NCBI GenBank assembly: GCA_964450955.1
Contig: CAYVFI010000002.1
Span: 62,001 to 126,000 of the forward strand
Reading direction: 5' to 3'
DNA: 64,000 bases
Origin: CAYNWT01 sp964450955
GTDB lineage: Bacteria; Planctomycetota; Planctomycetia; Planctomycetales; Planctomycetaceae
Shown here: one piece after another, positions 44,048 to 54,547 of the stretch
Layout of the letters: each line of letters starts with the position of its first letter
Position numbering within the stretch: the first letter of the stretch is position 1
Position numbers and translations under genes: made by a program
Notes under the pieces: generated by a model
The model's input: the letters and a program-made list of their open reading frames with translations, nothing else
What the model was told of the DNA's origin: nothing
Databases searched by the model: none

Positions 44048-45514
44048 TCAAAACGGCAGCTGCCCCCAGACCCACAGCAGTGTTTTGAAACCGACGCCCG
44101 CACAGACAATTGTGACCAGGGCCCCCAGTGCCGTGTACCACCGTGGCAGACTAAGCGACTTCTGTCGCGCGGCCAGGTACAGCATGAATGCGGCGATCAA
44201 CGGTAGCAGTAACCCGTTGGCAGCCTGAGCCGCAATGATCATGTTTAGCGGCGACCAGGAAGTTTCAGGCCAGACAGCTTTGCTTTGGCTAAACAACACC
44301 GCGGTCAGCAAAACTGATAGCCAGACCAGTTTGAACCGCGTTCCATTTTTCTGCCACGAGAACAATTCGCTGATGCCGGCTGCCGCTGCCAGCGGAGCCG
44401 TAATGGCTGACGTCAGTCCGGCCGCCAGTAGCCCCAAACCGAACAAGTACCGTGCGGATGGTCCTGCGACGGGTTCGAGAAGTTCAGCAAACTGGCCGAC
44501 TTTGTGATTTGGTTTCTTCGGGATGAAGCCGGCATGTTGTGCCATGAACCCGTCTAAGTCAGCTGCTTCACCGCGCGCCTGCTGGTGAAGCATTAGTTCC
44601 AGCTGTGCTGTCATGTCTTTGATTCGTTGAACCGCCGCAGGTGACGGGGCAGCGCTTTGGTTTGCCATACTCAGCTGCTGTTGCACCAATTGTGCTCGCA
44701 TTTGTTCCAAACCATTGGTGACGTACGCGTCCGAGTGACTCAACGACGCCCCGCACAACATGATGGCCAGGGACACGACTCCGCCAAGCGGAATGAAGAT
44801 GGCCATTCCTTTGAGTTCCTGAAACCAGGCTCGCCGCGCGTCTGATTCGTGTTGCCAGAATTCGCGGGTCGTTGAAGCATGAAGGAACAGGTTGTAGGTC
44901 ACGACGGTGGTTCCAATAAGAGCTGCCACTTTCAGAATGCTGTCTTTCGGGAAGGATGGAACCACCATTCCGGATACGGCAGCGGACCAGTCGATTGGAG
45001 TGACGCAGGCGGCGATGAAAAACAGCACACCCATGAAGGCCACCTTCACGCTGAGCACGCGAATCAGCACGCGGATATCCAACAGCAACATGACTCCGGC
45101 GCTGACCGCGAGACCAAGGACGTACCAATGAATCGGTATGGCGCCACCCACAACATTGGCCAGCCCGGACGCAGCGCCAACCAGGTTCCCCAGCTCAAAC
45201 GACGCGCAACCAATCCATAGGCCTAATACAACAAGAACCCGAGCCGCGATGGAGAACACGGGGCCGCCCTGCGTCGTTCGAATCGCTTCCGCCAGTCCTT
45301 GCCGGCCCAGAATACCAGTCGCCGCGGTGAAAGACTGCAGGATAAACACTGCCACGGTCGCGAACACAAGTACCCAACCCAGGCTGTAACCGAACTCAAC
45401 ACCAGCCGACGCGCACGTTAACACTGTACCTGGCCCGACAAACGCAGCCACGACAACGGATGAACTGCCGAGAGATTTCCGAGAGGGGCTGGCTGGGGTG
45501 GGGGCTTGTTGCAT
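44048..45514 (-). CDS. Nramp-like transporter with diverged metal-binding motifs
   Basis: A 488-residue membrane protein with about eleven hydrophobic segments. The Nramp fold is recognisable by VGPGTVLTCASAGVEFGYSLGWVLVFATVAVFILQSFTAATGILGRQGLAEAI near the N-terminus and TTVVTYNLFLHASTTREFW in the sixth segment. In standard Nramp metal carriers the first motif includes DPGN and the sixth MPHN; here the equivalents are absent (GPGT... and VVTYN), so the usual metal ligands are missing. A ~60-residue soluble, Gln/Met-rich insert lies near residues 265-330. It could carry a different ion, for example magnesium, or another substrate. Transcribed on its own, convergent with the YdjM-like gene. 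Confidence 0.8.
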   Translation of the reverse strand: MQQAPTPASPSRKSLGSSSVVVAAFVGPGTVLTCASAGVEFGYSLGWVLVFATVAVFILQSFTAATGILGRQGLAEAIRTTQGGPVFSIAARVLVVLGLWIGCASFELGNLVGAASGLANVVGGAIPIHWYVLGLAVSAGVMLLLDIRVLIRVLSVKVAFMGVLFFIAACVTPIDWSAAVSGMVVPSFPKDSILKVAALIGTTVVTYNLFLHASTTREFWQHESDARRAWFQELKGMAIFIPLGGVVSLAIMLCGASLSHSDAYVTNGLEQMRAQLVQQQLSMANQSAAPSPAAVQRIKDMTAQLELMLHQQARGEAADLDGFMAQHAGFIPKKPNHKVGQFAELLEPVAGPSARYLFGLGLLAAGLTSAITAPLAAAAGISELFSWQKNGTRFKLVWLSVLLTAVLFSQSKAVWPETSWSPLNMIIAAQAANGLLLPLIAAFMLYLAARQKSLSLPRWYTALGALVTIVCAGVGFKTLLWVWGQLPF

Positions 45515-46132
45515 TTGGCTAGGATACTGGCGTGAAGGGATCTGTCATTTGCGACTGGTCAATTGTCATTTTTTCATTTCGGTTTGCTGGCACTCGAAAC
45601 AACTTGCCCCATGAGCACGCCCGGCCTTGGTTCGACCTCTGGTACGGGCGGAAGAGAAATGGGAACGTAAGCACAGCGGGCCATAATACTGCGAAACCAT
45701 TTGCCGTGCTTGTTCGAGCGGTTCGACGCAGGTTTGTGAGTGGAGCCTGTTGACGCCGCGGGTCGCCCCATGCATCACGGCGCTGCGAATTGGCCTCGCG
45801 AGCGGTCAGCGCGAATACCACAGCGCGCAAGAAAGGATCCTTGGAAGCTCGGTATATTGGTGAGACCTGAGTTTGGGGAACTTGTAGAAAATGCAGTGTG
45901 GGTCGGGCTGCAGATCTTCTTGGTCACACCACCGAGGAATCCCAAGGATCCTAGCTGGGTAATAATCGGAATATGCACATGGCGCGCCAAAAATATGTTT
46001 GCACCGAATTTTTGCGAAAGCGTGGTGTTTTGTGTGTTGTGGATGTAGTTCGGCGCAAATTCGGCGCGCGAAGGGCGCCGGAATTCGGCGCCGGGAGTTG
46101 ATTTTCGACAGGCGCCGAGTGACTATGTCACC
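45515..46132. other. Long non-coding region upstream of the sigma-54 activator
   Basis: A 618-bp stretch between divergent genes with no coding frame I trust. It holds an 11-bp inverted repeat (AGGATCCTTGG at 45834-45844 and its complement at 45942-45952, ~97 bp apart) and, next to the activator gene, the GC-rich motif cluster listed separately. No consensus promoter stands out. Confidence 0.4.
46049..46118. promoter_or_regulatory. Cluster of TTCGGCGC motifs, possible operator
   Basis: TTCGGCGC occurs at 46049-46056, 46060-46067 and 46084-46091, and its core in reverse (GGCGCCGA) at 46111-46118. The third copy is half of a 7-bp perfect inverted repeat (GGCGCCG at 46074-46080, CGGCGCC at 46086-46092). 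The cluster ends 14 bp before the ATG of the regulator gene, so binding there would act on transcription or translation of that gene. Confidence 0.45.
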
Positions 46133-49100
46133 ATGTATAACGACATCTCTGACGGTCTTAAACCGGCGCCGCTATGGCTTCGCTGGCTGTTTGGTATCCC
46201 GGCGGGACTTATTGTTGGTTACGCCGTGCTGGTTTTGGGCTACGTGGCGACGTGTCCCGACCTGGGCTATCGCGCGCTGTTGTCAGATCCAGCATCGGCA
46301 TTCGAACAGGTTCAACCTGAGAATCAACAGGGCACAGACATTGAGCTCATCACGTCTCGCTCCGACGGGCGTGTGGGTGTGGTGGTTCAGCAGTCGACAA
46401 ATACCAAGTCGGTAATCTGGCCACGCAAGGGTGATATCCTGTGCATGATTAACCGGAAGAAGACCAGGACGTTTCTGGACTTTAGTATCCGGCTGGCTGA
46501 GCTCCGGGATGCTCAAGTGCCGGCTGGCGGTTCTGCCCCTGCCAATACCGACCTGATGGAGATGGCTCAGGACTGGCCTGGGATTGTTGAGTTCGAAGGG
46601 GGGGAACGGCAGGTCGAGATTGTCTTTATTCAGGATGGCCAGGCACCCGCATTGTCCTATGTCCCTCAGGGGACTCTGCCGGAGTTTGAAATTGGGCTGA
46701 CAACCGTTTGGTTCATGCTGCAGCTGGGGGTTTTGATTTTTGGAGCAATCGCATTTTGGAACCGGCCTTACGACGCGCCGACTCGACTGTTTTGCGCGAT
46801 GTGCAGTTTGTCGTTGGGGGCGTTTGTGGGAGGGTTTCACTGGTGGGTGATTGCGGGGAACCCGTGGCTGAACGTTCCGTTTTTAATTTGCGGTGGCATG
46901 CTGCCTGCGGTCACGCTGCACTTTTTCCTGGTCTACCCGCGTGAGAAATACTTCCTGGCCCGCTGGCCGATTCTCAGCCGCGCGTTGCTGCATGTACCGC
47001 CGGCTCTGGTGACGCTGGCTCTGGTTTTGACTTACCTGGCTGCGTACTGGGTGAATGGTAGCGAGGCCTCAGACGAGCAACTGATGAATGTCGTGAGCTT
47101 GTTGGCGGGTCTTCGCAATGTCGCTTTCGTGGCCATTGGCCTGGCTGGATTGTATTTCGCGATCACTGTTGTGGTTCTCGGGTACACGTTCGTCAACACT
47201 CGCAATCCACTGGAACGGCAACAGGTTCGTGGCATCCTGCTGGCTGCGTTGTTGGCTGCGATTCCGATGACCTACGTGCTGAAAGTGGCGATTGAAGATC
47301 GCGTTGGTTTTGCGTTTGGTCGCATTCGGCTACCGATGTTCCTGGCAAGCCTGGTCTTCATGCTGGCTTACGTGAACGGCATGGTTCGTCATAAGCTGAT
47401 GTTGGTTGACGAAGTGGTTGGCAAGGGCAAGTTGTACTACGGCGTGACTGCCGGGCTGATGGCAGCTTTTGCGATGTTTGTGGCGGTCGGTGGTGTGGCC
47501 GTGCAGATGTTTAGCGAGAACCTGACAGGTGTGCCTTTGTTTGTCAGCTTCGTGGTGCTGATGCTGGGCATCCTGTTGTTGTTGTGGTTTAGAGACCGGA
47601 TCCAGGAAGTTATCGATCGCCGGTTCTTCAGCGAAAAGTATCAGCTGGACAAGGCTCTTCAGCGGATGAACCGAGCGGCAGGGCGATTGGCAGATCCGGA
47701 ATCGCTGGCTCAAATGATGTTGGCCACGTGCCGCGATGCGTTGCAGACAGAAAGCGCGGCGATTTACTTCCGGCAACAGGGCGAACCAGGTCTGCGATTG
47801 GTGGCGGTTGAAAACTACGACCACGCCGCGATTGAAATTACTGATCCGGAAACGCTGGCCGGTTTGCCGGACAGTCCAACGCAGCGGATTGTGTCAACAA
47901 GCCGTGAGGCGATGTCACCGGTGCAGGGTTTCATGCATGACCTGAAGGCCGAACTGGTCTACCCGGTTGAAACTGATGGCAACACCGTTGGCCTGGTCGT
48001 GCTGGGCCCAAAAAGTCGGGGTACCCAGTACACGGCCGAAGACCTGACTTTCCTACGTGCCATCGCGCAGATTACGACGATTGCTCTAAACAGTGCCACC
48101 ACAAACCAGGAACTGGCGCGGCTGAATGAAGATTTGCAGGCAAAGGTCGATCGCATTGCTGAACAGCAGCGGCAGCTGATGATTCTTAAGGCAGAACTGA
48201 ACAGTTCACCTCAGGCGAAGGTGTTGCCGAAGATTGGGATGACCGACCTGGACCGTGAAGAAATTAAGGGTGGTGGCAAAGCTATCCAGGCCGTTCTGGC
48301 CACGGTTCGAAAAGTCGCGCCGTCCAGTTCTACGGTTCTGATTCGCGGCGAGAGTGGAACTGGTAAGGAGCTGTTGGCTCGGACGATCCACCGCAATAGT
48401 TCGAGGAAAGATGGGCCGATGGTCAGCGTTCACTGTGCGGCTTTGTCTGAGAGTCTGTTGGAGAGCGAACTGTTTGGGCACACGAAAGGCGCGTTTACGG
48501 GTGCGGACAAAGACAAGGTTGGTCGGTTTGAAGCGGCGAATGGAGGCACGTTGTTCCTGGACGAGATTGGTGACATTTCTCCGGAGACGCAGGTCAAGCT
48601 ACTGCGGGTTTTGCAGGAACGGTGCTTCGAGCCCGTTGGTGGTTCCAGGACTGTCAAAGTTGATGTGCGTGTGGTCACGGCTACGAATCGTGATCTGGAA
48701 AAGTTGATTGCTGAGGGGCGGTTCCGGGAGGATTTGTATTACCGGCTGAATGTCATTCGCATCAATCTGCCTCCGCTGCGTGATCGTCGTGATGATCTGA
48801 TTGAGTTGGTTTTCCACTTCATCAATCGCGCGGCCGAGCGCAGTGGGAAGGAAATCAAGCGGATAGAACCAGAAGCGCTGGCTGTGTTGGAGCGGCATCC
48901 GTGGCCGGGCAACATTCGCGAACTCGAGAACACAATCGAACGCGCGGTGGTGCTGACGGACGGTGACAGTATTTCCATGCGAGACCTGCCAGCGGAAATG
49001 TTAAGCGGCGACTCTGAGGTTCAAGTGACGTCGGCTCCTGACAGGTTCCTACCGGCTCCTGCTTCCGATTTGCCGCCCCCACGGGCCTTGCCGGGAACCG

Positions 49101-49258
49101 CTTCGCGAGCCGCGCGTGATGCTGCTGAGCGTGAGATGTTGGCGGCGGCTCTGCGATCGACCGGCGGGAACAAAGCTGAGGCGGCTCGGCAGTTGGGGCT
49201 CCCGCGAAGTACGTTTTACAGCAAGCTAAAGAAGTACGAACTGTCCGGAGCAGAGTAG
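46133..49258 (+). CDS. Membrane-anchored sigma-54-dependent transcriptional activator
   Basis: A 1,041-residue regulator. In order: a membrane segment (~19-40), a PDZ-like extracytoplasmic domain (~60-165; GVVVQQSTN, VIWPRKGDILCMINRKKTRTFLDFS), a bundle of about eight membrane segments (~190-487), a helical linker (IDRRFFSEKYQLDKALQRMN), a GAF-like sensor (~515-665), a AAA+ domain (~705-935) with Walker A GESGTGKE, the sigma-54 contact loop GAFTGA (786-791) and GGTLFLDEIGD, then a Fis-type helix-turn-helix (EAARQLGLPRSTFYSKLKKYE) at the end. There is no receiver domain, so it should sense a signal through the membrane or GAF part and open sigma-54 promoters directly. It converges with uxaA-like gene 55 bp away. 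Confidence 0.9.
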   Translation: MYNDISDGLKPAPLWLRWLFGIPAGLIVGYAVLVLGYVATCPDLGYRALLSDPASAFEQVQPENQQGTDIELITSRSDGRVGVVVQQSTNTKSVIWPRKGDILCMINRKKTRTFLDFSIRLAELRDAQVPAGGSAPANTDLMEMAQDWPGIVEFEGGERQVEIVFIQDGQAPALSYVPQGTLPEFEIGLTTVWFMLQLGVLIFGAIAFWNRPYDAPTRLFCAMCSLSLGAFVGGFHWWVIAGNPWLNVPFLICGGMLPAVTLHFFLVYPREKYFLARWPILSRALLHVPPALVTLALVLTYLAAYWVNGSEASDEQLMNVVSLLAGLRNVAFVAIGLAGLYFAITVVVLGYTFVNTRNPLERQQVRGILLAALLAAIPMTYVLKVAIEDRVGFAFGRIRLPMFLASLVFMLAYVNGMVRHKLMLVDEVVGKGKLYYGVTAGLMAAFAMFVAVGGVAVQMFSENLTGVPLFVSFVVLMLGILLLLWFRDRIQEVIDRRFFSEKYQLDKALQRMNRAAGRLADPESLAQMMLATCRDALQTESAAIYFRQQGEPGLRLVAVENYDHAAIEITDPETLAGLPDSPTQRIVSTSREAMSPVQGFMHDLKAELVYPVETDGNTVGLVVLGPKSRGTQYTAEDLTFLRAIAQITTIALNSATTNQELARLNEDLQAKVDRIAEQQRQLMILKAELNSSPQAKVLPKIGMTDLDREEIKGGGKAIQAVLATVRKVAPSSSTVLIRGESGTGKELLARTIHRNSSRKDGPMVSVHCAALSESLLESELFGHTKGAFTGADKDKVGRFEAANGGTLFLDEIGDISPETQVKLLRVLQERCFEPVGGSRTVKVDVRVVTATNRDLEKLIAEGRFREDLYYRLNVIRINLPPLRDRRDDLIELVFHFINRAAERSGKEIKRIEPEALAVLERHPWPGNIRELENTIERAVVLTDGDSISMRDLPAEMLSGDSEVQVTSAPDRFLPAPASDLPPPRALPGTASRAARDAAEREMLAAALRSTGGNKAEAARQLGLPRSTFYSKLKKYELSGAE

Positions 49259-49312
49259 GCTGCGGCGACCATGCCGGGGTCGGGTTTTCGGGGCTGTTTA
49301 GTTCGGTTCTGT

Positions 49313-50860
<1,548 letters not shown>

Positions 50861-51041
50861 GTGAGGTTGATTCGAATAATGGAGCGTTGCGGATCGGCGA
50901 CTGCTGCCGGATGGTTGTCGAAAGGGCTGGCGTTTGTCATATGGCGCAGAATGGTGAAAGTCTACCGCTTAGCCTGACGATAACGATCGTAGCGGTTGTA
51001 GGGACGCTCCACACCGCGCGCTAATGCATTGGACAGGCTGA

Positions 51042-53417
51042 ATGCACTTTCGTTTGAAAAAGGCAATTGCTGTACTGCTTTGCGGGGCCATGGGCTGCTC
51101 GATGTTCGTCGGGTGCCAGCAAGCTCCCTCTGTGGCCAGGATTGCGTACCTGAGTAAGGGCAACAAGCCGCTTGATCACTACCGTGACGTTGTCACTGAG
51201 ATCGCCTACCCGACTGAGCGTAGTAACCGCCGCCCGAACGCTGATTTTGCTCGGCCGCCACGTTTGATTTTTGATCCCAGCGAGGACAAATACTGGGACA
51301 TGACTTTGGCGGAAGCTGTGAAGCTTGCGTTAGAGAACGGAGCGATTATCAAGGACGACGGTTCGTTCGGTTCGCCTGGCAACCCACTGTTTGCGAACCC
51401 CAACGGTGTGCGAACCGCGTACGACATCGGGATTATTGAGTCCGGCATTCTGTTTGGTAACCGCGGTGTTGAAGCGGCTCTTGCTGACTTCGATGCTCAG
51501 GCCCAGACCACAGCGACCTGGGGTCGTTCAGAACAGATTCAAAACAACGCGAACCTAAGTCTTGGAGCCGGTTCGATTTTTGTCACTGAGACTGCTCAGA
51601 TTCAAACGCAGATTCAGAAACAGCTGGCGAACTCAGGCACCTTCACGCTGTCGCACGACATTAACTACGACGGAAACAACATTCTCGCGGGGATTGACCC
51701 TTTGACGGGGCTACCTCGATCACGCGCGTTCGCTTCATCTTACAACGGTAACGTACGAGCCACCTATCGACAGCCTTTGCTGGCTGGTTCGGGTTCAGAA
51801 TTTACTCGGATCGCAGGTCCGATCGGAGCCAACCTGACAGGCGTGTCGGGTGTTTCTCAGGGCGTAGTGATTTCTCGAATTAATACGGACATCGCGTTGG
51901 CTGATTTCCAGGGCGCGGTTGCTTCTATGGTTCGTGACGTTGAAAACCGATACTGGGACCTGCATTTGTTTTACAAGATTTTCCATGCGGAATCCGTCGC
52001 CGCTGCCAAGGCTTTGGGTTATTGGGAAAACCTGCAGGATCGTCTGGACGCAACACCAGAACAGATCGCTCAGTCACAAACGACTTACCACGAATCAATC
52101 GCCCGGGTGCAGAACTCGCTGGCTGACATCAACGACAACGAATCTCGCCTGCGTCGTCTACTGGGGCTACCGCCACGTGGCGACAGCATTATTCGCCCGA
52201 TCGACAAGCCGACAACCGCCATGTTTCTTCCAAACTGGGAAAACACAGTCGCTGAAGCTCTCGCACGCCGGCCTGAGATTCGTTCACAACGGTGGAACAT
52301 TCGTAGCCTTGAGTTGCGACTTAAGGCTGCTCGTAACCTTGTCAGGCCTCGCCTTGACTTTGTCTCTCAGTACCAGGTCAACGGGTTTGGTGACCGGTTG
52401 ATCGGGGACGGCGACGCGCCTGGTGGTGGATTTATTAACGACAGTTTCTACGAATCTTTCGCGAACAATCTGACCAGTAGTTGGAACCTTGGTTTCCAGT
52501 TAGCATTCCCGTTGGGTTTGCGAACCGCCCATACGCAGGTGCGAAACTACGAATTCCGCGTGCGGAAAGCGCGTGCGGTTCTGGCGGCTCAGGAAATGGA
52601 AGTCACACACGAGTTGCACTCGGCAGTGAAAGGTGTTGATCGTTGGCAGGCCAACATTTCTTCGAACCGAGAACGTGTTGCCTGGGCCAGACGGGCTCTG
52701 GAAGAGGCCACCATTTCGCTTAAGGACAAGGCCTCAGATCGAGTCGATGGAACCAACACATTGAACCGCGTTCTGCAAGCGCATATCCAGTTGCGTGAAG
52801 CTCAGGTGGGGTACTACCAGAGCTTGATTGAATACAACAAGTCGCTGGTTGAACTTAGCTTTCGCAAGGGCAGTGTTCTGGCAGAAAACCAGGTCCACAT
52901 GTCTGAAAGTGTCTGGTGTCCGAGTGCTTATGACGACGCTTTGCGACGAGCATGGGCTCGAACCTACGCGAAAGATACAAAGCTGAAGTCGTCTGAACCG
53001 ATTGAGATTTCACAGCCAAACCCACAGCCTGTGCCACTGTCTGCTGTCGTGCCCCGGCAGATTCCTGACTATGCGACAACTGGTCAGCCTGAGTCTGTGC
53101 AAGAAGACGACGATTCAGATTTGGACGACCTGGATGGTTTGGATGACGAAGACGGACCAGGTCTGCCGAATCCGGACGGTGATGATGACAGTGGTGGCGA
53201 AATGGTCGGCCGGCCGGTCAGGCAAACAGGCTTCCAAAAGCCAGTGATCCAGCAAGCCATCCGCCCGGGACAACGACACCAACAGCGTGTGCAGCAACGC
53301 CCGGTTCAACAGCGGGTACAGCCGCAGTACGTGCCTGTTCAGCGGCCGACCATGTCTGGTCAACTGGAGCAACTTGAACGTGCTGCTCGCCGAACCGGAG
53401 CCAGCAAGTCGGGCTAG
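51042..53417 (+). CDS. TolC-family outer-membrane efflux lipoprotein
   Basis: A 791-residue protein with lipoprotein signal (LLCGAMGCSMFVGC; lipobox FVGC). Two TolC-type halves are visible: DMTLAEAVKLALENG with IADFQGAVASMVRDVENRYWDLHLFYK, and AEALARRPEIRSQRWNIRSLELRLKAARNLVRPRLDFVSQYQ with EVTHELHSAVKGVDRWQ and LREAQVGYYQSLIEYNKSLVELSFRKGSVL. These form the outer-membrane barrel and periplasmic helical tunnel for export. The C-terminal ~170 residues are a low-complexity tail, first acidic (EDDDSDLDDLDGLDDEDG), then Gln/Arg-rich (RPGQRHQQRVQQRPVQQRVQPQ). An ABC transporter follows on the same strand after ~170 bp. Confidence 0.9.
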   Translation: MHFRLKKAIAVLLCGAMGCSMFVGCQQAPSVARIAYLSKGNKPLDHYRDVVTEIAYPTERSNRRPNADFARPPRLIFDPSEDKYWDMTLAEAVKLALENGAIIKDDGSFGSPGNPLFANPNGVRTAYDIGIIESGILFGNRGVEAALADFDAQAQTTATWGRSEQIQNNANLSLGAGSIFVTETAQIQTQIQKQLANSGTFTLSHDINYDGNNILAGIDPLTGLPRSRAFASSYNGNVRATYRQPLLAGSGSEFTRIAGPIGANLTGVSGVSQGVVISRINTDIALADFQGAVASMVRDVENRYWDLHLFYKIFHAESVAAAKALGYWENLQDRLDATPEQIAQSQTTYHESIARVQNSLADINDNESRLRRLLGLPPRGDSIIRPIDKPTTAMFLPNWENTVAEALARRPEIRSQRWNIRSLELRLKAARNLVRPRLDFVSQYQVNGFGDRLIGDGDAPGGGFINDSFYESFANNLTSSWNLGFQLAFPLGLRTAHTQVRNYEFRVRKARAVLAAQEMEVTHELHSAVKGVDRWQANISSNRERVAWARRALEEATISLKDKASDRVDGTNTLNRVLQAHIQLREAQVGYYQSLIEYNKSLVELSFRKGSVLAENQVHMSESVWCPSAYDDALRRAWARTYAKDTKLKSSEPIEISQPNPQPVPLSAVVPRQIPDYATTGQPESVQEDDDSDLDDLDGLDDEDGPGLPNPDGDDDSGGEMVGRPVRQTGFQKPVIQQAIRPGQRHQQRVQQRPVQQRVQPQYVPVQRPTMSGQLEQLERAARRTGASKSG

Positions 53418-53590
53418 CCGTGCCATGTGGGCTTCTCTGTAACGCAGCAGAGTCGGTTTAGGGTGGTTCCCTTCTGTGGCGTGAACGCGGGCAAAGTTAA
53501 ATCACTTAACGCCGGCGCTCGCAGTTGACGGCATCAGCGGTTACGTTTCTCATCCAGGTGAATGCAATTTTCACGCAAGGTGAGGAACAA

Positions 53591-54547
53591 GTGAGCGACT
53601 CCGACGCAGTAATTAGTGTCCGCGACCTGAAGAAGACGTACAAGGCAGGGCTGTTTCGTCGAAAAAGAATCGACGCGCTTCAAGGTGTGACGCTGGACGT
53701 GCCCAGGGGGCAGATATTCGGACTGCTGGGTCCCAACGGAGCCGGCAAGACAACGCTCATCAAAATTCTGCTGGGCATTGTCAAACGGTCCAGCGGGCAG
53801 GCGTCTGTTTTGGGAATGTCAGCCGGTTCGCGACAATCGCGTCGCCGGATTGGGTATCTGCCTGAGAATCACCGCATCCCGCGGCATCTTAACGGCAATA
53901 CGGCTCTCGAATATTACGGCAGCCTAAGTGGGATGCCGATGTCGCAAATCAAGAAGCGGCGCCCTGAACTGCTGGAGATTGTGGGGCTGAGGGGGCGTGA
54001 AAAGGAATCCGTCACGGGCTATTCGAAAGGCATGCAGCAACGCCTTGGGTTGGCTCAGGCGATGCTGCACAACCCGGAAGTTATCATTCTGGATGAGCCC
54101 ACAGATGGTGTGGACCCGGTCGGACGCAAAGAGATTCGCGAAGTGCTGAAGCGACTGGCTTCAGAAGGTCACAGCGTGTTTCTTAACAGCCACTTGCTGC
54201 AGGAGTTGGAACTGGTCTGCGAAAGCGTCGCGATTCTGGTGAAGGGAAGCGTGCGTCTTACCGGGAAGGTGCCGGAACTGAAGAAAGCGATTTCCGAGAC
54301 ACCGCTGATTGCGGAACTTCGGGGTGACAAGACAAAGGTCGAGCAGACTCTGGGAGCGTTCAAGTCATCGGAGTTTGTGGAATTGGATTCAGACTACTTC
54401 AAGGTAGAACTTGGGCAGATGGATCAGTCGGGTGTTGATGAGTTTATCGACAAAGTACGACAAAACGGGGTCAGCATCGAATCGTTGCATCGCCCTGAAT
54501 TGACACTGGAAGAAGCGTTCCTGCAGGTTGTGGAGCCGTCGAAATGA
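53591..54547 (+). CDS. ABC transporter ATP-binding protein
   Basis: A 318-residue ATPase of the ABC-2 exporter (CcmA/NatA-like) type. Motifs: Walker A GPNGAGKT, Q-loop-adjacent IGYLPENHRIPRHL, signature YSKGMQQRLGLAQA, Walker B VIILDEPTDGVDP and H-loop FLNSHLLQELE; the C-terminal ~90 residues form the usual regulatory extension. The GTG start with AGGTGAGG upstream is preferred over the open frame reaching back to 53525. Its stop overlaps the permease start (ATGA), so the two subunits are coupled. Confidence 0.94.
   Translation: MSDSDAVISVRDLKKTYKAGLFRRKRIDALQGVTLDVPRGQIFGLLGPNGAGKTTLIKILLGIVKRSSGQASVLGMSAGSRQSRRRIGYLPENHRIPRHLNGNTALEYYGSLSGMPMSQIKKRRPELLEIVGLRGREKESVTGYSKGMQQRLGLAQAMLHNPEVIILDEPTDGVDPVGRKEIREVLKRLASEGHSVFLNSHLLQELELVCESVAILVKGSVRLTGKVPELKKAISETPLIAELRGDKTKVEQTLGAFKSSEFVELDSDYFKVELGQMDQSGVDEFIDKVRQNGVSIESLHRPELTLEEAFLQVVEPSK

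Noticed and set aside
45740..46048. A 102-codon plus-strand frame in the gap before the sigma-54 activator
   Set aside because: No ribosome site, random composition, and it overlaps the inverted-repeat segment and motif cluster; no family resemblance.
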